DNA of 53,064 bases, from positions 1-53,064 of the forward strand of contig JAKLKC010000048.1 in the NCBI GenBank assembly GCA_023150875.1. Direction: 5' to 3'. The notes beneath the pieces are model-generated. The model made no database searches. It was not told the DNA's origin and saw only the letters and a program-made list of their open reading frames with translations. The translations under genes and the position numbers were made by a program. This document shows, piece by piece, positions 10,304 through 19,667 of this stretch (positions are counted from its first letter, which is position 1; each line of letters opens with the position of its first letter). The DNA comes from Myxococcota bacterium (GTDB lineage: Bacteria; Myxococcota_A; UBA796; UBA9615; JAKLKC01).

Positions 10304-12523
10304 TCAACCGACTTGCCCGGATCCGGGCAAACCGTCCGCCGGGGGCCCGGGGGCGAGGGAAGGGCCCCTGCGGGATCCCCGCCGCCCCGTGACCCGGACC
10401 ACCGACCGGCACAGGGCGCGGGCCCGCCGGACCTCCTGGAGATCGGGGAGGGCGCCCCCGAAGCGCACGGCGTAGTACCGGTCGGCCAGGGCCACGAGCC
10501 CCGTCAGGTCCTGGGGCCAGCGCGCCTCCACGGCGGCGAAGAGTTCCCGGACGGTGGCCCCCGGTGGTGCCAGGTCCGGGAGCGCCGACGCCCGGTCCGC
10601 CGCCCGCAGGACCGCCCGACCCAGCGCCCGGGCGGCCGGGGTGGCGAGCTGGTGCGGACCGGGGGTCGCGGCCCTCTCCCGCGCCCGCCGGCCGAGGACC
10701 ACGAGTCCCAGCAGCGCGGCGAGCCCCGCCACCGCCCCGGCGACCTCCCGGCGCCGCCTCCCCGGATCGGGGGCGAAGGCCGCCTCGGGGACACGGCCGC
10801 GCCCTCCTCCGCCGGCTCCCCACCTCGAGAGCCCTTCCAGCCCCTCGCTGACGCGGCTCCACGCACCGAACTGAGCGCCCAGGTCATAGTCGAGGACCAG
10901 CCGGTCCCAGCGCTCCCGGAGGAGGTCCAGGTAGTGGCCCAGGGAGGTCAGGGCGTGGCCCCCCGCCCCGTCGCCGGCGGCGGGGGTGGGATCGAAGCGA
11001 GTCCATCCCCGGCCGGGCAGGTGGGCCTCGACCCAGGAGTGGGCGTCGCTCTGGCGCACCAGCAGGTACCCGCCCGGGGCGACGTACTCGTCCGCCAGGA
11101 AGCCGTTGACGATGCGCGACGGGATCCCCTCCGCCCGGAGCAGGACCGCCATCGCGGAGGCGAAGTACTCGCAGTGGCCCGCCCGGGCGGTGAACAGGAA
11201 GGCGTCCAGGGGGTCTTCGCCGCCGGGATCCGGCTGGATGAGGGTGTAGGTCAGGTCCCCCCGGGCCAGGTGGTCCTCCATCGCCCGGGCCTTCTCGCCG
11301 GGGGTCGCGCCCCGCGCCGCCAGTTCCCGGGCGAGGGCCCGGACACGAGCGCTGACGGGGGGGATAGCGAGGTAGCGCCCCCGCTCCTCGGCGCTCAGGG
11401 GCGCGGGATCCCCGGCGGGGGTCGTCCGCGCGTAGACGACGTAGGTGAGGCGGGGGGGAGGCGCGGGCAGGAACAGCCCCCCGGTCACCGTGGTCTCGAG
11501 TCCCCCGAAGGGGCCGAACACGGCCACCGGGTCCCCGGCGGTGAAGATCGCCCCGGTGTCGAGGCGCTCCCGGGTGACCTCCAGGACGAGATCGGCGTCC
11601 GGGGGCGGCTTGCGGGGAGGGGGCCAGGTGGGACGGCGGCCCCGGTGGGGCATCCGGACCTCGTCCGAGAGGGACCAGGAGCGGCCGTCGAAGCGGTCCA
11701 GAGCCAGCCCGAAGAGGTAGAGGGCGTCGATCCGCGCCTCGGCCCCAGGCCCCAGGCGCGCCGCCCTCACGCGCATCACCGGGTCGCGTCGGCGCTGGGC
11801 GAGACCCACCTCCCCGAGCCGCACCTCGTCGCTGAAGCCCGCGACGTGGACCGGGGGCCCGACGGCGGCCGCCGCACCGACCTGGAAGCGGGGGAGGAGG
11901 AAGAACAGCGCGACGGTGACGGCGAGCATGGCGAGGGTGGTCGCCCAGACCCCCAGCGCGAAGCGGGGGGTGAGCAGCCCATCCAGCTCCGCCAGGTCGG
12001 GCTCCCGCTCCCCGGTGCCGCTCCCCTTGCCCCGGCCCCGTTCCCCCGGCGGCGGGAGGTGGGCCCGCGCCTCCGTCTCGAGGCGGACGAGGAGGAGGAG
12101 CCACGCCGCCGCCACCAGGAACGCGACCGAGGCGACCAGGAAGAGGGGGTCCAAGGTCAGGATGCTCGCCAGCAGCAACTGGCCGAAGGCGATGACCAGG
12201 ACGTACAACCCGTCCCGGGGCCCCCTGCGGGACTCCAGGCGGTGGACCTGCACGAAGGACAGGAGATCTCCCCCCAGGGCCAGGGCCGGCTCGCCCGCCC
12301 ACAGCCTCGCCCCGCACCACGCCAGGAAGGCCATGGCCGCGGCGTTCCAGGCCCAGGGCGGGACGCGTAGACTCCGGGGGTCCCGGAGGCCCGCTCCCGC
12401 GGCGATCACCGCCGCCACGGCGACGGGGAGGGGGAGGGCACCGGCGGCTCCCACCGCCGCGAAGCCGACCGCGGCGACGGAGAGGCACGAGACCTCGCGG
12501 GCGGTCCGGAAGCGGGAGGCCAT
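10304..12523 (-). CDS. TgpA-like transglutaminase-domain membrane protein
   Basis: A 739-residue protein with several N-terminal membrane helices (about residues 10-215), a large extracytoplasmic region with the transglutaminase-like core, and a final helix near residue 610 before a cytosolic tail (DUF4129-like). The thiol-protease triad is visible as C451 (AGHCEYFASAMAVLLR), H495 (DAHSWVEAHLPG) and the Asp of RFDPTP about 15 residues later. It is the third gene of the conserved moxR-DUF58-transglutaminase module. Its ATG overlaps the DUF58 stop as TGATG. A linker near residues 155-170 is coded by a run of near-hexameric CCCCGN repeats. The substrate is unknown; an envelope protein is likely. 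Confidence 0.9.
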   Translation of the reverse strand: MASRFRTAREVSCLSVAAVGFAAVGAAGALPLPVAVAAVIAAGAGLRDPRSLRVPPWAWNAAAMAFLAWCGARLWAGEPALALGGDLLSFVQVHRLESRRGPRDGLYVLVIAFGQLLLASILTLDPLFLVASVAFLVAAAWLLLLVRLETEARAHLPPPGERGRGKGSGTGEREPDLAELDGLLTPRFALGVWATTLAMLAVTVALFFLLPRFQVGAAAAVGPPVHVAGFSDEVRLGEVGLAQRRRDPVMRVRAARLGPGAEARIDALYLFGLALDRFDGRSWSLSDEVRMPHRGRRPTWPPPRKPPPDADLVLEVTRERLDTGAIFTAGDPVAVFGPFGGLETTVTGGLFLPAPPPRLTYVVYARTTPAGDPAPLSAEERGRYLAIPPVSARVRALARELAARGATPGEKARAMEDHLARGDLTYTLIQPDPGGEDPLDAFLFTARAGHCEYFASAMAVLLRAEGIPSRIVNGFLADEYVAPGGYLLVRQSDAHSWVEAHLPGRGWTRFDPTPAAGDGAGGHALTSLGHYLDLLRERWDRLVLDYDLGAQFGAWSRVSEGLEGLSRWGAGGGGRGRVPEAAFAPDPGRRRREVAGAVAGLAALLGLVVLGRRARERAATPGPHQLATPAARALGRAVLRAADRASALPDLAPPGATVRELFAAVEARWPQDLTGLVALADRYYAVRFGGALPDLQEVRRARALCRSVVRVTGRRGSRRGPSLAPGPPADGLPGSGQVG

Positions 12524-13689
12524 CACGGAGGGACGTCCCCTTCGGCACGACGGCCCGTGGGACGGAGGGGGAGCTGGCCCGCGGGGGGCTGGAGGGCCAG
12601 GGCCCGGAGGACCCGGTCCTCGTGGGCAGGACCCGCGCCGGCGGGGATCCGGACCCCCGGCGCGTCCAGCCCCACCCGGTCGCCGGCCAGGACGTGGCGC
12701 ATCACCAGCGCGGTCGCCTCCCGCAGAGCCCTCTCGAACCGCGCGACCTCCGCGGGGATCCGGGAGTCCCCCGCGGCGTCCAGGCGGACGGTGACCGACA
12801 CCCGCTCCGCCGCCGACGTCTCCACCGCGACCGGGCGCCCCAGGCGGGCGGACGCCTTCCAGTGGACCCGGCGGACCGCCTCCCCGGGGCGGACCTCCCG
12901 GGGGCCGAGCACGTCCCCGTCCCCCGTCGCGGAGGTCGGGCGAGCCCCGTCGCCGGGCTCCCCGGAGGCGGCGCTCCGGGCCGCCGCCCCCCGCGCCGGC
13001 AGGACCACCACGTCGAGGCGCAGGGGGATCCGCGCCCGCTTCCGCACCAGTCCGAAGGGGTAGAGGGTCGAGACCTCGATCCCCAGGAGGCGATGCCGGC
13101 CCCGGCGGCGGAAGGTGTACTCCACGAAGCGGACGGCCTCGGATCCGGGTGGGATCGCGGCGAACCACGCGGGCTCGGCCCGGAGGTCGGCGTGGGGGGA
13201 CGACTGCTCAGAGAGCCGGAGGGCGACGTGGGCGAAGCGCCGCCGGGGGTTTACCACCCGCAGGGCGAACCGGGCCGGCTCCCCCGCGTGCACCCGCGCC
13301 GGAACCATCCTCTCGACCCGCACCCGGGACATGGCCACCTCGCTCAGCACCCCCGACACGGCGAAGAAGCCCAGCATCATCGACAGGACGAGGTAGAGCA
13401 GGTTGTTGCCGGTGTTCAGGGCCGCCAGGGCGACGATCAGGGCAATCCCCCCGAAGGCGAGCCCCTCCGATGTGGGGTGGAGCGTCCGGGGAGGGAGGAT
13501 CCAGGCCCCGATCCGCGCCAGGATCCGCCACCCGCCGGGCGGATCCCCCTGAGGAGCGATGAGGGGTCCGGCCGAGTCGTCCGCGAGGGGGCCACTCCCC
13601 TCTCCACCCCGGGGGACGCGCCGCCGGCCCCACCGCCCGCGGGGCGGGCGCGCCCCGATGGGGCCCGGGGGGGGCGCGCCCGGGGCCAC
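12523..13689 (-). CDS. DUF58 domain protein of the MoxR-associated operon
   Basis: A 388-residue protein. After a Gly/Pro/Arg-rich N-terminus come two hydrophobic helices (around residues 77-115: GGIALIVALAAL and LLYLVLSMMLGFFAVSG), then a beta-rich region and the DUF58 signature with REVRPGEAVRRVHWKASARLG near residue 265. DUF58 proteins are MoxR partners with a vWA-like fold. The start taken is GTG 13689, four bases after the moxR stop. The first 55 residues are low complexity, so the true start could be later. It overlaps the transglutaminase gene by one base. Confidence 0.88.
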   Translation of the reverse strand: MAPGAPPPGPIGARPPRGRWGRRRVPRGGEGSGPLADDSAGPLIAPQGDPPGGWRILARIGAWILPPRTLHPTSEGLAFGGIALIVALAALNTGNNLLYLVLSMMLGFFAVSGVLSEVAMSRVRVERMVPARVHAGEPARFALRVVNPRRRFAHVALRLSEQSSPHADLRAEPAWFAAIPPGSEAVRFVEYTFRRRGRHRLLGIEVSTLYPFGLVRKRARIPLRLDVVVLPARGAAARSAASGEPGDGARPTSATGDGDVLGPREVRPGEAVRRVHWKASARLGRPVAVETSAAERVSVTVRLDAAGDSRIPAEVARFERALREATALVMRHVLAGDRVGLDAPGVRIPAGAGPAHEDRVLRALALQPPAGQLPLRPTGRRAEGDVPP

Positions 13690-13693
13690 CGCC

Positions 13694-14668
13694 CTACCTC
13701 GGCGGCGAGACCGACTGGACCAGGACGGAGATCAGCCGGTCGGTGGGGATCCCCTCGCCGCGCCGCCCGTCCAGGGCCCCCGCGGGGACGACCCGGTGGG
13801 CCAGGACGGGGACGGCCATCGCCTTCACGTCGTCGGGGACGACGTACCCCCGCCCCAGGAGCAGGGCCCGGGCCCGGGCGGCCCTTCCGAGGGCCTGGGT
13901 CCCCCGGGGGGAGACTCCCAGGTCCAGGTCCGGGGACCGCCGGGTGGTCTCGACGATGGCCAGCAGGTAGTCCTCCACCTCCTCGGGGATCTCCACCCCG
14001 TCCGCGGCCTGCTGCAGGGACAGGAGGTCCGCCGTCCCCAGCACCGGGGACGCCGCGGGGGGGGCAGCACCCCCCTGGCGGAGCACCAGCCGCTCCGCCT
14101 CCCGGTCGGGGTAGCCGATCCTGAGCCGCACGAGGAACCGGTCGAGCTGGGACTCGGGGAGGGGGAAGGTGCCGACGTGCTCGACGGGGTTCTGGGTGGC
14201 GATCACCATGAAGGGACGGGGGAGCGGATGGGTGACGCCGTCCACGCTGACCTGGCCATCGTTCATGGCCTCCAGCAAGGCGCTCTGGGTGCGGGGCGTG
14301 GCGCGGTTGACCTCGTCGGCGAGCACCACGTGGGCGAAGATCGGGCCCGGGCGGAACCGGAACTCCCCCAGCGCGGCGTCGAAGACGCTCACCCCGACCA
14401 CGTCGGCGGGGAGCAGGTCGCTGGTGAACTGGATCCGCCGGAAGGTGCAGCCCAGGGCGCCGGCGAGGCCCTGGGCAAGGGTCGTCTTCCCCACCCCAGG
14501 GACGTCCTCGACGAGGAGGTGCCCCCGGGCGAGCATCGCCACCAGTACCTGCCGGACGACCTCGGGCTTGCCCCGGAGGACCTCGTCCAGGGAGGCGGCG
14601 ATCCTGTGGATCGCCCCGGGAGGGGCCGCGTCGCCGGAGAGATGCGGGCGGGAGAGAGGGGAGGACAT
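13694..14668 (-). CDS. MoxR-family AAA+ ATPase
   Basis: A 324-residue chaperone-like ATPase. Walker A is VPGVGKTTLAQ near residue 57, followed by the MoxR motif RIQFTSDLLPADVVG, Walker B VVLADEVNRA, sensor 1 ATQNPVEH, and the C-terminal lid with RGYVVPDDVKAMAVPVLAHRV. It is the first gene of a moxR-DUF58-transglutaminase operon and probably remodels or assembles partner complexes in the cytoplasm. The length matches the family (about 320-330). Confidence 0.95.
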   Translation of the reverse strand: MSSPLSRPHLSGDAAPPGAIHRIAASLDEVLRGKPEVVRQVLVAMLARGHLLVEDVPGVGKTTLAQGLAGALGCTFRRIQFTSDLLPADVVGVSVFDAALGEFRFRPGPIFAHVVLADEVNRATPRTQSALLEAMNDGQVSVDGVTHPLPRPFMVIATQNPVEHVGTFPLPESQLDRFLVRLRIGYPDREAERLVLRQGGAAPPAASPVLGTADLLSLQQAADGVEIPEEVEDYLLAIVETTRRSPDLDLGVSPRGTQALGRAARARALLLGRGYVVPDDVKAMAVPVLAHRVVPAGALDGRRGEGIPTDRLISVLVQSVSPPR

Positions 14669-14714
14669 CGCCCGGCCGCCTCGCCGGGTGGGTTCACCCG
14701 GACTCGCGGGGAGA

Positions 14715-15974
14715 TCAGGCGCGGCGGCGACCGCGCCGGAGGAGCCCGGCCAGGGCAGCGAGGGCGGTCGCCCCCAGCGCGGATGCGGCGCTCCCGCCCC
14801 GGGCCTGGGCGCAGGTGACCGCGCCGTCGGAGTCCAGGAAGTGGCCCTGGGCGTAAGCGTGGCCGGTGACCGTCACCGGCTCGCCGTCCTGGACGCCGTC
14901 GTTGACCGTGAGGGTCGCCCGGAAGTCCCAGGAGTCGTTCGGCGCGTCGCCGTCGAACACGATCTGGGAGGGATCGATCTCCAGCACCAGGACGGCCTGG
15001 GGGGAGTCGGCGCGGGCGTGGAACGACACGACCGTGACGCCGGGGTACTGGGGGGCGGGATCCTCGAGGGCCCAGGACCACGAGAGGGCGTCCCCCACCT
15101 CGGCGTCCACGCTCGCCCTCCCGTCGAAGACCAGGGAGAGGCGACCGCCGAAGTACTGCGCCTGGGGTCCGGTCCCGGCGTCCGCCGTGGGGGGCGCGTC
15201 GGCGCAGTCCGGATCGGCGCCGTCGGTCAGCGCATTGCAGTCGTTGTCCACCCCGTCGTCGCAGACCTCGGCGGCGTTGGGAGAGACGGCGGGATCCGCG
15301 TCGTCGCAGTCCTCGCACCCGATGCTCCCGTCGGCGTCCCCATCGGCCTCGTCCGCGGGCACCACCTCATCGCAGTCGTCGTCGACCCCGTTGCACGCCT
15401 CGACCGCCCCCGGGAACACCGCGGCGCTGGCGTCGTCGCAGTCGCCACCGCAGCCCGTGAAGCCGTCCCCGTCGGCGTCCAGCTCGTCCTCGGGGACCGC
15501 GCCGTCGCAGTCGCCGTCCAGGCCGTCGCACGCCTCGGCGGCGCCGGGATGCACCGCGTCGCTGGCGTCGTCGCAATCGCCGCCGCACGTGCTGACCCCG
15601 TCGCCGTCGGCGTCGGCGAGGTTGAGGGCGGGATCGGAGTCGTCGCAGTCGTAGGCGCAGGTGCTGGCGCCGTCCCCATCGGCGTCCAGGCCGTTCAGCC
15701 ACGCCTCGGCGTCGTCGCAGTCACCCTCGCAGGTGGACTGGCCGTCGGCGTCCGCGTCCGACTCCACCGGCGGGACGCTCCCGTCGCAGTCGGTATCGAC
15801 CCCGTCGCACAGCTCCTCCGCGCCCGGATAGACGTCCGGGTTGGCGTCGTCGCAGTCGTCGACCTCGTCGAAGCCGTCGCCGTCGCCGTCGGCGGCGAAC
15901 GCCGTACTCCAGGGCCCGAGGGCCGCCGTGCCGAACAGCGCCAGCGCAACCGCCAGCCGCCGCATGGATGCCAT
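14715..15974 (-). CDS. Exported MopE-repeat protein with MYXO-CTERM-like tail
   Basis: A 419-residue protein: a signal peptide (MASMRRLAVALALFG...AFA), then four complete and two shortened MopE-type repeats (DCDD...PGA.E.CDG.D.DCDG) over about residues 30-230. An Ig/PKD-like beta region (PPTADAGTGP...WSWALEDP) follows. The tail CAQARGG-hydrophobic helix-RRGRRRA resembles the MYXO-CTERM sorting signal, so the protein is likely anchored at the cell surface after processing. MopE repeats are Asp/Cys-rich and proposed to bind metal (copper or calcium). ATG 15974 has GGAG eight bases upstream. A good promoter lies at 16030-16058. Confidence 0.9.
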   Translation of the reverse strand: MASMRRLAVALALFGTAALGPWSTAFAADGDGDGFDEVDDCDDANPDVYPGAEELCDGVDTDCDGSVPPVESDADADGQSTCEGDCDDAEAWLNGLDADGDGASTCAYDCDDSDPALNLADADGDGVSTCGGDCDDASDAVHPGAAEACDGLDGDCDGAVPEDELDADGDGFTGCGGDCDDASAAVFPGAVEACNGVDDDCDEVVPADEADGDADGSIGCEDCDDADPAVSPNAAEVCDDGVDNDCNALTDGADPDCADAPPTADAGTGPQAQYFGGRLSLVFDGRASVDAEVGDALSWSWALEDPAPQYPGVTVVSFHARADSPQAVLVLEIDPSQIVFDGDAPNDSWDFRATLTVNDGVQDGEPVTVTGHAYAQGHFLDSDGAVTCAQARGGSAASALGATALAALAGLLRRGRRRA

Positions 15975-16029
15975 CTTGTTCGCTCCGTCCCGTGGGCGCA
16001 CCCAGGCGCGCCCCTGGGAGCTTTGGCCG

Positions 16030-16058
16030 GTTGTAGAGGATCGGCCGCACTCCGTCAA
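16030..16058 (-). promoter_or_regulatory. Sigma70-like promoter for the MopE-repeat gene
   Basis: On the minus strand TTGACG (16058-16053) is followed after exactly 17 bases by TACAAC (16035-16030). Transcription would begin near 16023, giving a leader of about 50 bases before ATG 15974. It lies in the 270-base divergent gap with the cyclophilin gene. Confidence 0.55.
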
Positions 16059-16244
16059 GCCAGTCCGGCGACACGCGCGACGGGACCGGCCCGGAACCCG
16101 AGAGCAAGAGGGTCGAGACGCGGAAAACGGCCCGGGCCGGGCTCAGCCCGCTTCCGCGCGGCGGGGCCCATCTGATACAAGGGACCCATCGGAGCGTCGC
16201 GGACCGGAGGGTCCGGGATCCGGCGGCGCCCCTGAGGAGCGGCG

Positions 16245-16850
16245 ATGGCCCCGTTCGGTCTCTTCGGCAAGAAGGCTTCACCCGCGGGCGCGGGAGCGTC
16301 GGGCGGCGGCGTCCCCGGCGAGGGGAGCCTGCACGCGCGCCTCGAGACCTCGATGGGGGACATCGTCGTGGCGCTCCACGAGGACCGCGCGCCCCGGACC
16401 GTCGGGAACTTCGTTGGCCTGGCCACGGGCACGAAGGAGTGGGTCGACCCCAGGACGCGCCGGCCGGTCCAGGGACGGGGTCTCTACGACTCGACCATCT
16501 TCCACCGGGTGATCCCGGACTTCATGGTCCAGGCGGGGGACCCCCTGGGGACGGGGACCGGGGGGCCCGGCTACCGCTTCGAGGACGAGTTCCACCCACA
16601 GCTCCGCCATGATCGGCCCGGGATCCTGTCCATGGCGAACTCGGGGCCCCACACCAACGGTTCCCAGTTCTTCATCACCGAGAAGCCCACCCCCTGGCTC
16701 GACGGGCGGCACTCGGTGTTCGGCGAGGTGGTCCAGGGCATGGACGTGGTGCGGGCCATCGCCCGGGTGCCCCGGGACGCCCGGGACCGTCCGAGGCAGG
16801 ACGTGGAGCTCCGCAGGATCGAGGTCTTCCGCAAGGCCGCCGAGGGCTGA
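16245..16850 (+). CDS. Cyclophilin-type peptidyl-prolyl cis-trans isomerase
   Basis: A 201-residue protein. After a Gly/Ala-rich 28-residue N-terminus, the cyclophilin fold shows [15 protein letters not shown] (with the catalytic Arg), the substrate-binding stretch [17 protein letters not shown], and the late [19 protein letters not shown]. There is no signal peptide, so it probably accelerates prolyl isomerisation in the cytosol. ATG 16245 follows GAGGAG at good spacing. The downstream lipoprotein gene starts one base after its stop, so the two are coupled. Confidence 0.95.
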   Translation: MAPFGLFGKKASPAGAGASGGGVPGEGSLHARLETSMGDIVVALHEDRAPRTVGNFVGLATGTKEWVDPRTRRPVQGRGLYDSTIFHRVIPDFMVQAGDPLGTGTGGPGYRFEDEFHPQLRHDRPGILSMANSGPHTNGSQFFITEKPTPWLDGRHSVFGEVVQGMDVVRAIARVPRDARDRPRQDVELRRIEVFRKAAEG

Positions 16851-16851
16851 C

Positions 16852-17373
16852 GTGCGCGGGACCCCGGCGTGGGGCGCCCTGGCGCTGGCCCTCGCTTGGG
16901 GCGCCCCCGCCTGTGGTCCCCCCCTGGATCCTCCCGCGGCGGGCCGATCGGTGGAGAGCGAGGCGGGCTTCTCGCTGGTGGTGGCCGAGGGGTGGGACGC
17001 CCGCCCCCTCCGCAGCGGCTTGCGGCTGGTGCATCGCACCGCCGTCGGCCGTGGCTTCCCCACCATGCACGTCGAGAAGTTGCCGGATGGGACGCCGGAC
17101 CTGGGGGCGGGCGGCCGCGGCTTCCGCCACCCCGCGGGACGGGGCGAGTACCGTTACTCCCGCTGGGCGAACCCCCAGGGCCACGGCTTCCGGCTCGACG
17201 TGGCGATCCGTGGAGAGGCCGCCGGCTTCACCGTCCGCTGCGACGTCTGGGACGAGCGCCTCTCGGTGGACCGGGACCTCTTCGAGACGCTCTTCTGGCC
17301 CATGATCGCCAGCATCCGGGACACCGCGCCCCCCCGGTCCAAGGCCCGGGTTGCGGGGTCGTCCGGCCGCTGA
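16852..17373 (+). CDS. Small exported lipoprotein, function unknown
   Basis: A 173-residue protein with a short signal peptide and lipobox GAPAC (Cys near residue 20). The mature part is a mixed alpha/beta domain (SEAGFSLVVAEGWDARPL...RYSRWANPQGHGFRLDVAIRG) that I cannot assign. The start is GTG 16852, one base past the cyclophilin stop, and the GAGGG before it serves as ribosome binding site. A periplasmic or membrane-attached location is inferred from the lipobox only. Confidence 0.75.
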   Translation: MRGTPAWGALALALAWGAPACGPPLDPPAAGRSVESEAGFSLVVAEGWDARPLRSGLRLVHRTAVGRGFPTMHVEKLPDGTPDLGAGGRGFRHPAGRGEYRYSRWANPQGHGFRLDVAIRGEAAGFTVRCDVWDERLSVDRDLFETLFWPMIASIRDTAPPRSKARVAGSSGR

Positions 17374-17412
17374 GAGCGGAACCGGTCGGCGCATCCGAGC
17401 ACCCCTTTCATT

Positions 17413-17455
17413 CCCGTGCCCGTGCCCGAGCCCGTGCCCGAGCTCCCGCTCGGCG
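17413..17455. repeat. Hexamer-like CCCGTG/CCCGAG low-complexity tract
   Basis: Degenerate units CCCGTG and CCCGAG are repeated back to back in the gap between two convergent lipoprotein genes. The same type of tract recurs at 19480-19625 and 41925-41965. Nothing else is evident in this 162-base gap. Confidence 0.6.
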
Positions 17456-17535
17456 AGCCCGCCAGGGCCCCGGGGGGAATCGGGTCGCCGGCGGATCGCA
17501 CGGATCCGCCCCCCCGCCCCCGGCCTCCCGGGCCC

Positions 17536-18804
17536 TCAGCCCCCCAGCCGGACCTCCCGGTCGACGGATCCGCCCTGGGGGAGTTCCAGCAACTCCCACG
17601 GAGACTGCCCGTGGTCGGGGCCGTCCTTGAACGTGACCTGCATCTCGTACCGGCCGGCGGGCACCACGATCTTCGTATCCCCCGCCGCGTTCACCACGTC
17701 GCTCGCGGCGCCGCGGTCGGCCCCGGCGTTGATCAGCCGGACCTGGGACTTCTCGGTGACGTCCTTGCCGCCGAAGACCGCCTTCACCTTCAGCGTGGCG
17801 ATGGGCTTCTCCATCTCCATCGCCAGGCTCACCTTCCCGTTCTCCGGCGTGGTCGCCACGGCCAAGCCCGGCATGCGCTTGTCGGCCCAGGTGTCGGTGT
17901 TGTCGCTGGGCTGGTACACCACCCGCAGGTCGTAGGTCCCGGACTCGACGGGGATCAGCTCCCCCGCCTTGCCCCGGGCGACGGCCACGGCGTAGGTCAT
18001 GTCCGCACCGGGCCGGTACAGGTACACCGACGTCCGCTCGTTCACCGCCTGCCCGTAGTTCGTCGCGGTGACCACAACGCCGTTGAGCTTGATGCCGAAG
18101 TCGCGGGACTCCGTCGCCTTCGACCCGTCCCCGGCGACGGCGATCCCCTTGATCCAGGCCTCCCCTCGGACGGAGGGCCCGTCCTCGTACACCGCGTGCA
18201 CGTCGTAGCTGCCCGCCGGTAGCACCAGGACCTGGCCGGGCACCTGCCGGGACACCACGGGGACGCTCACCTCCGGGTCGTCCCCGCTCTTGTACGCGGA
18301 GATCCGGGTCCGGGCGTCCACGTCGATGCCATCGTTGGTGAAGTGGAGCTCAAGCCCGCCGACCGGGTGCTCGATGTCCACCTTCACGTCGAGCTGCTTC
18401 CCGGCACGGACAGCGAGGTGGGACACCTTCCCGGTGGCCCGGGTCGCCTCAGTGGGAGCGTGCTCGATCTCGGCGGTGTAGGAGCCCGGCGGCACCACGA
18501 ACCGTTGGCCGGACTTGCCCTTCTCGACGGTCCCCGCCGTCTTGCCGACGCCGCGGACCTTCACCGTGACCGTGTCGTCCGCGGGCTTCCCCCCTTGCCG
18601 CACCTCGATGACCAGGGCGCCCTCCTCGTCCCCCAGCCCAGGCGCCTCCTGGTACGCGACGGCCGCGGTCTTGGCGATGCCCGATGCGGCGGCCACTCCC
18701 CCCGCCTCCTCGTCGCCGGAGTCGTCGCCGCCGCACCCGGAGAGGGCGAAGGTGGCCGCCGACGCGACCCAGAACGCTACGAAGAGGCCACGCACCGTCG
18801 CCAT
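17536..18804 (-). CDS. Lipoprotein with tandem beta-sandwich-like repeats
   Basis: A 422-residue protein with a signal peptide and lipobox ALSGC (Cys near residue 24) followed by an acidic linker. The rest consists of about four repeats of roughly 90 residues, each with a strand pattern ending in a VLPAGSYDV or VVPAGRYEM turn (I/V-x-P-x-G-x-Y), typical of carboxypeptidase-regulatory-like or PEGA-like beta domains. It is probably a structural or ligand-binding envelope protein. ATG 18804 has GGAGGAG six bases upstream. No enzymatic motif is visible. Confidence 0.82.
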   Translation of the reverse strand: MATVRGLFVAFWVASAATFALSGCGGDDSGDEEAGGVAAASGIAKTAAVAYQEAPGLGDEEGALVIEVRQGGKPADDTVTVKVRGVGKTAGTVEKGKSGQRFVVPPGSYTAEIEHAPTEATRATGKVSHLAVRAGKQLDVKVDIEHPVGGLELHFTNDGIDVDARTRISAYKSGDDPEVSVPVVSRQVPGQVLVLPAGSYDVHAVYEDGPSVRGEAWIKGIAVAGDGSKATESRDFGIKLNGVVVTATNYGQAVNERTSVYLYRPGADMTYAVAVARGKAGELIPVESGTYDLRVVYQPSDNTDTWADKRMPGLAVATTPENGKVSLAMEMEKPIATLKVKAVFGGKDVTEKSQVRLINAGADRGAASDVVNAAGDTKIVVPAGRYEMQVTFKDGPDHGQSPWELLELPQGGSVDREVRLGG

Positions 18805-18909
18805 GGGAACTCCTCCTGCCCTGGAAGGGTCGCCGGGCGGTCCTCGGAGCCCCGGCGTCGCGCGGGATGATACCAGGGTCGCGCCCCTGCGCGGCACCCC
18901 CGACCCGCA

Positions 18910-19344
18910 TCACTCCGGATCTAAACGCTCCGCGGCCGCGGGCGTCCGCTCCCGCCGATCCGGGCCGAGCAGGATCGTCACCGGCCCGCCACCCCTCCGG
19001 GCCGGTCCCGCCCGGACCACCACCCCCACGTCCCCCCGCGGGGTGGCGAGCCCGGGGGTCGGCGGGAGCACCAGGAAGGGGTCCAGGTCTTCGATCTCGG
19101 CGGGTGGCGGCGGAGGCGGTGGCGGGGGCGGGACACGCTGGGGAACCGGCGTCGGAAGCGCCCCCTCCATCGCCCGGAGGACCCCCGGATCCGACGGGCG
19201 GGCCAGGTCCACCGCCCTGCCGGGCGGCACGATGGTCGCGGGCAAGGGGGGGAGCCGCGGTCGGGCCCCCGACCGGGGCCGCGCCGCCCCGGCCCCAGCC
19301 CCTGCACCGAATCGGACGGCGGCGCACGAGGCGCGACGACGCAT
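18910..19344 (-). CDS. Possible Pro-rich hypothetical protein
   Basis: A 144-residue frame beginning MRRRASCAAVRFGAG with GGGGAG five bases before the ATG. It has a long proline run (about residues 85-95) followed by an acidic EIEDLDPFLVLPP segment and a basic end. A short hydrophobic N-terminus could be a weak signal. In DNA this rich in G and C such frames arise by chance, and no family is recognised. Codon third positions are mostly G or C, which is only weak support. Confidence 0.35.
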   Translation of the reverse strand: MRRRASCAAVRFGAGAGAGAARPRSGARPRLPPLPATIVPPGRAVDLARPSDPGVLRAMEGALPTPVPQRVPPPPPPPPPPAEIEDLDPFLVLPPTPGLATPRGDVGVVVRAGPARRGGGPVTILLGPDRRERTPAAAERLDPE

Positions 19345-19479
19345 GCGCTCCCCGGGGAAGTCCGGCGCCCGCCACGCCCGTGCCAGCGCCCCGCTTCCCG
19401 TGATGCCCTCGAGCTTCGCAGCCCCGCGCCAACCGGTCAACGGCCCCGTCCGCGCCGGTGCGGGCGGACCACCCCGCCT

Positions 19480-19625
19480 TCGTGCTCGCGCTCGTGACCG
19501 TGCCCGCGCCCGCGCCCGCGCTCGTGTTCGTGCCCGTGTCGGCGACCCGCGCCGTACTCGTGACCCTGCCCGTGGGCCTGCCCCCTCGTGCTCTCCCTCA
19601 CGCTCGTACGCGCGCTCCCATCCCC
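19480..19625. repeat. Intergenic hexamer-type tract (CGTGCC/CGCGCC/CGCTCG)
   Basis: The 323-base gap between the hypothetical gene and the glycoside-hydrolase-like gene is filled with degenerate six-base units such as GTGCCC, GCGCCC and GCTCGT. On the minus strand it reads as CACGGGCGCGGG runs. No gene or RNA is supported here. Confidence 0.6.
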
Positions 19626-19667
19626 CTCCCCTCCCCCGTCCCACGGGTTCCCGATATGCTCCCCGCC

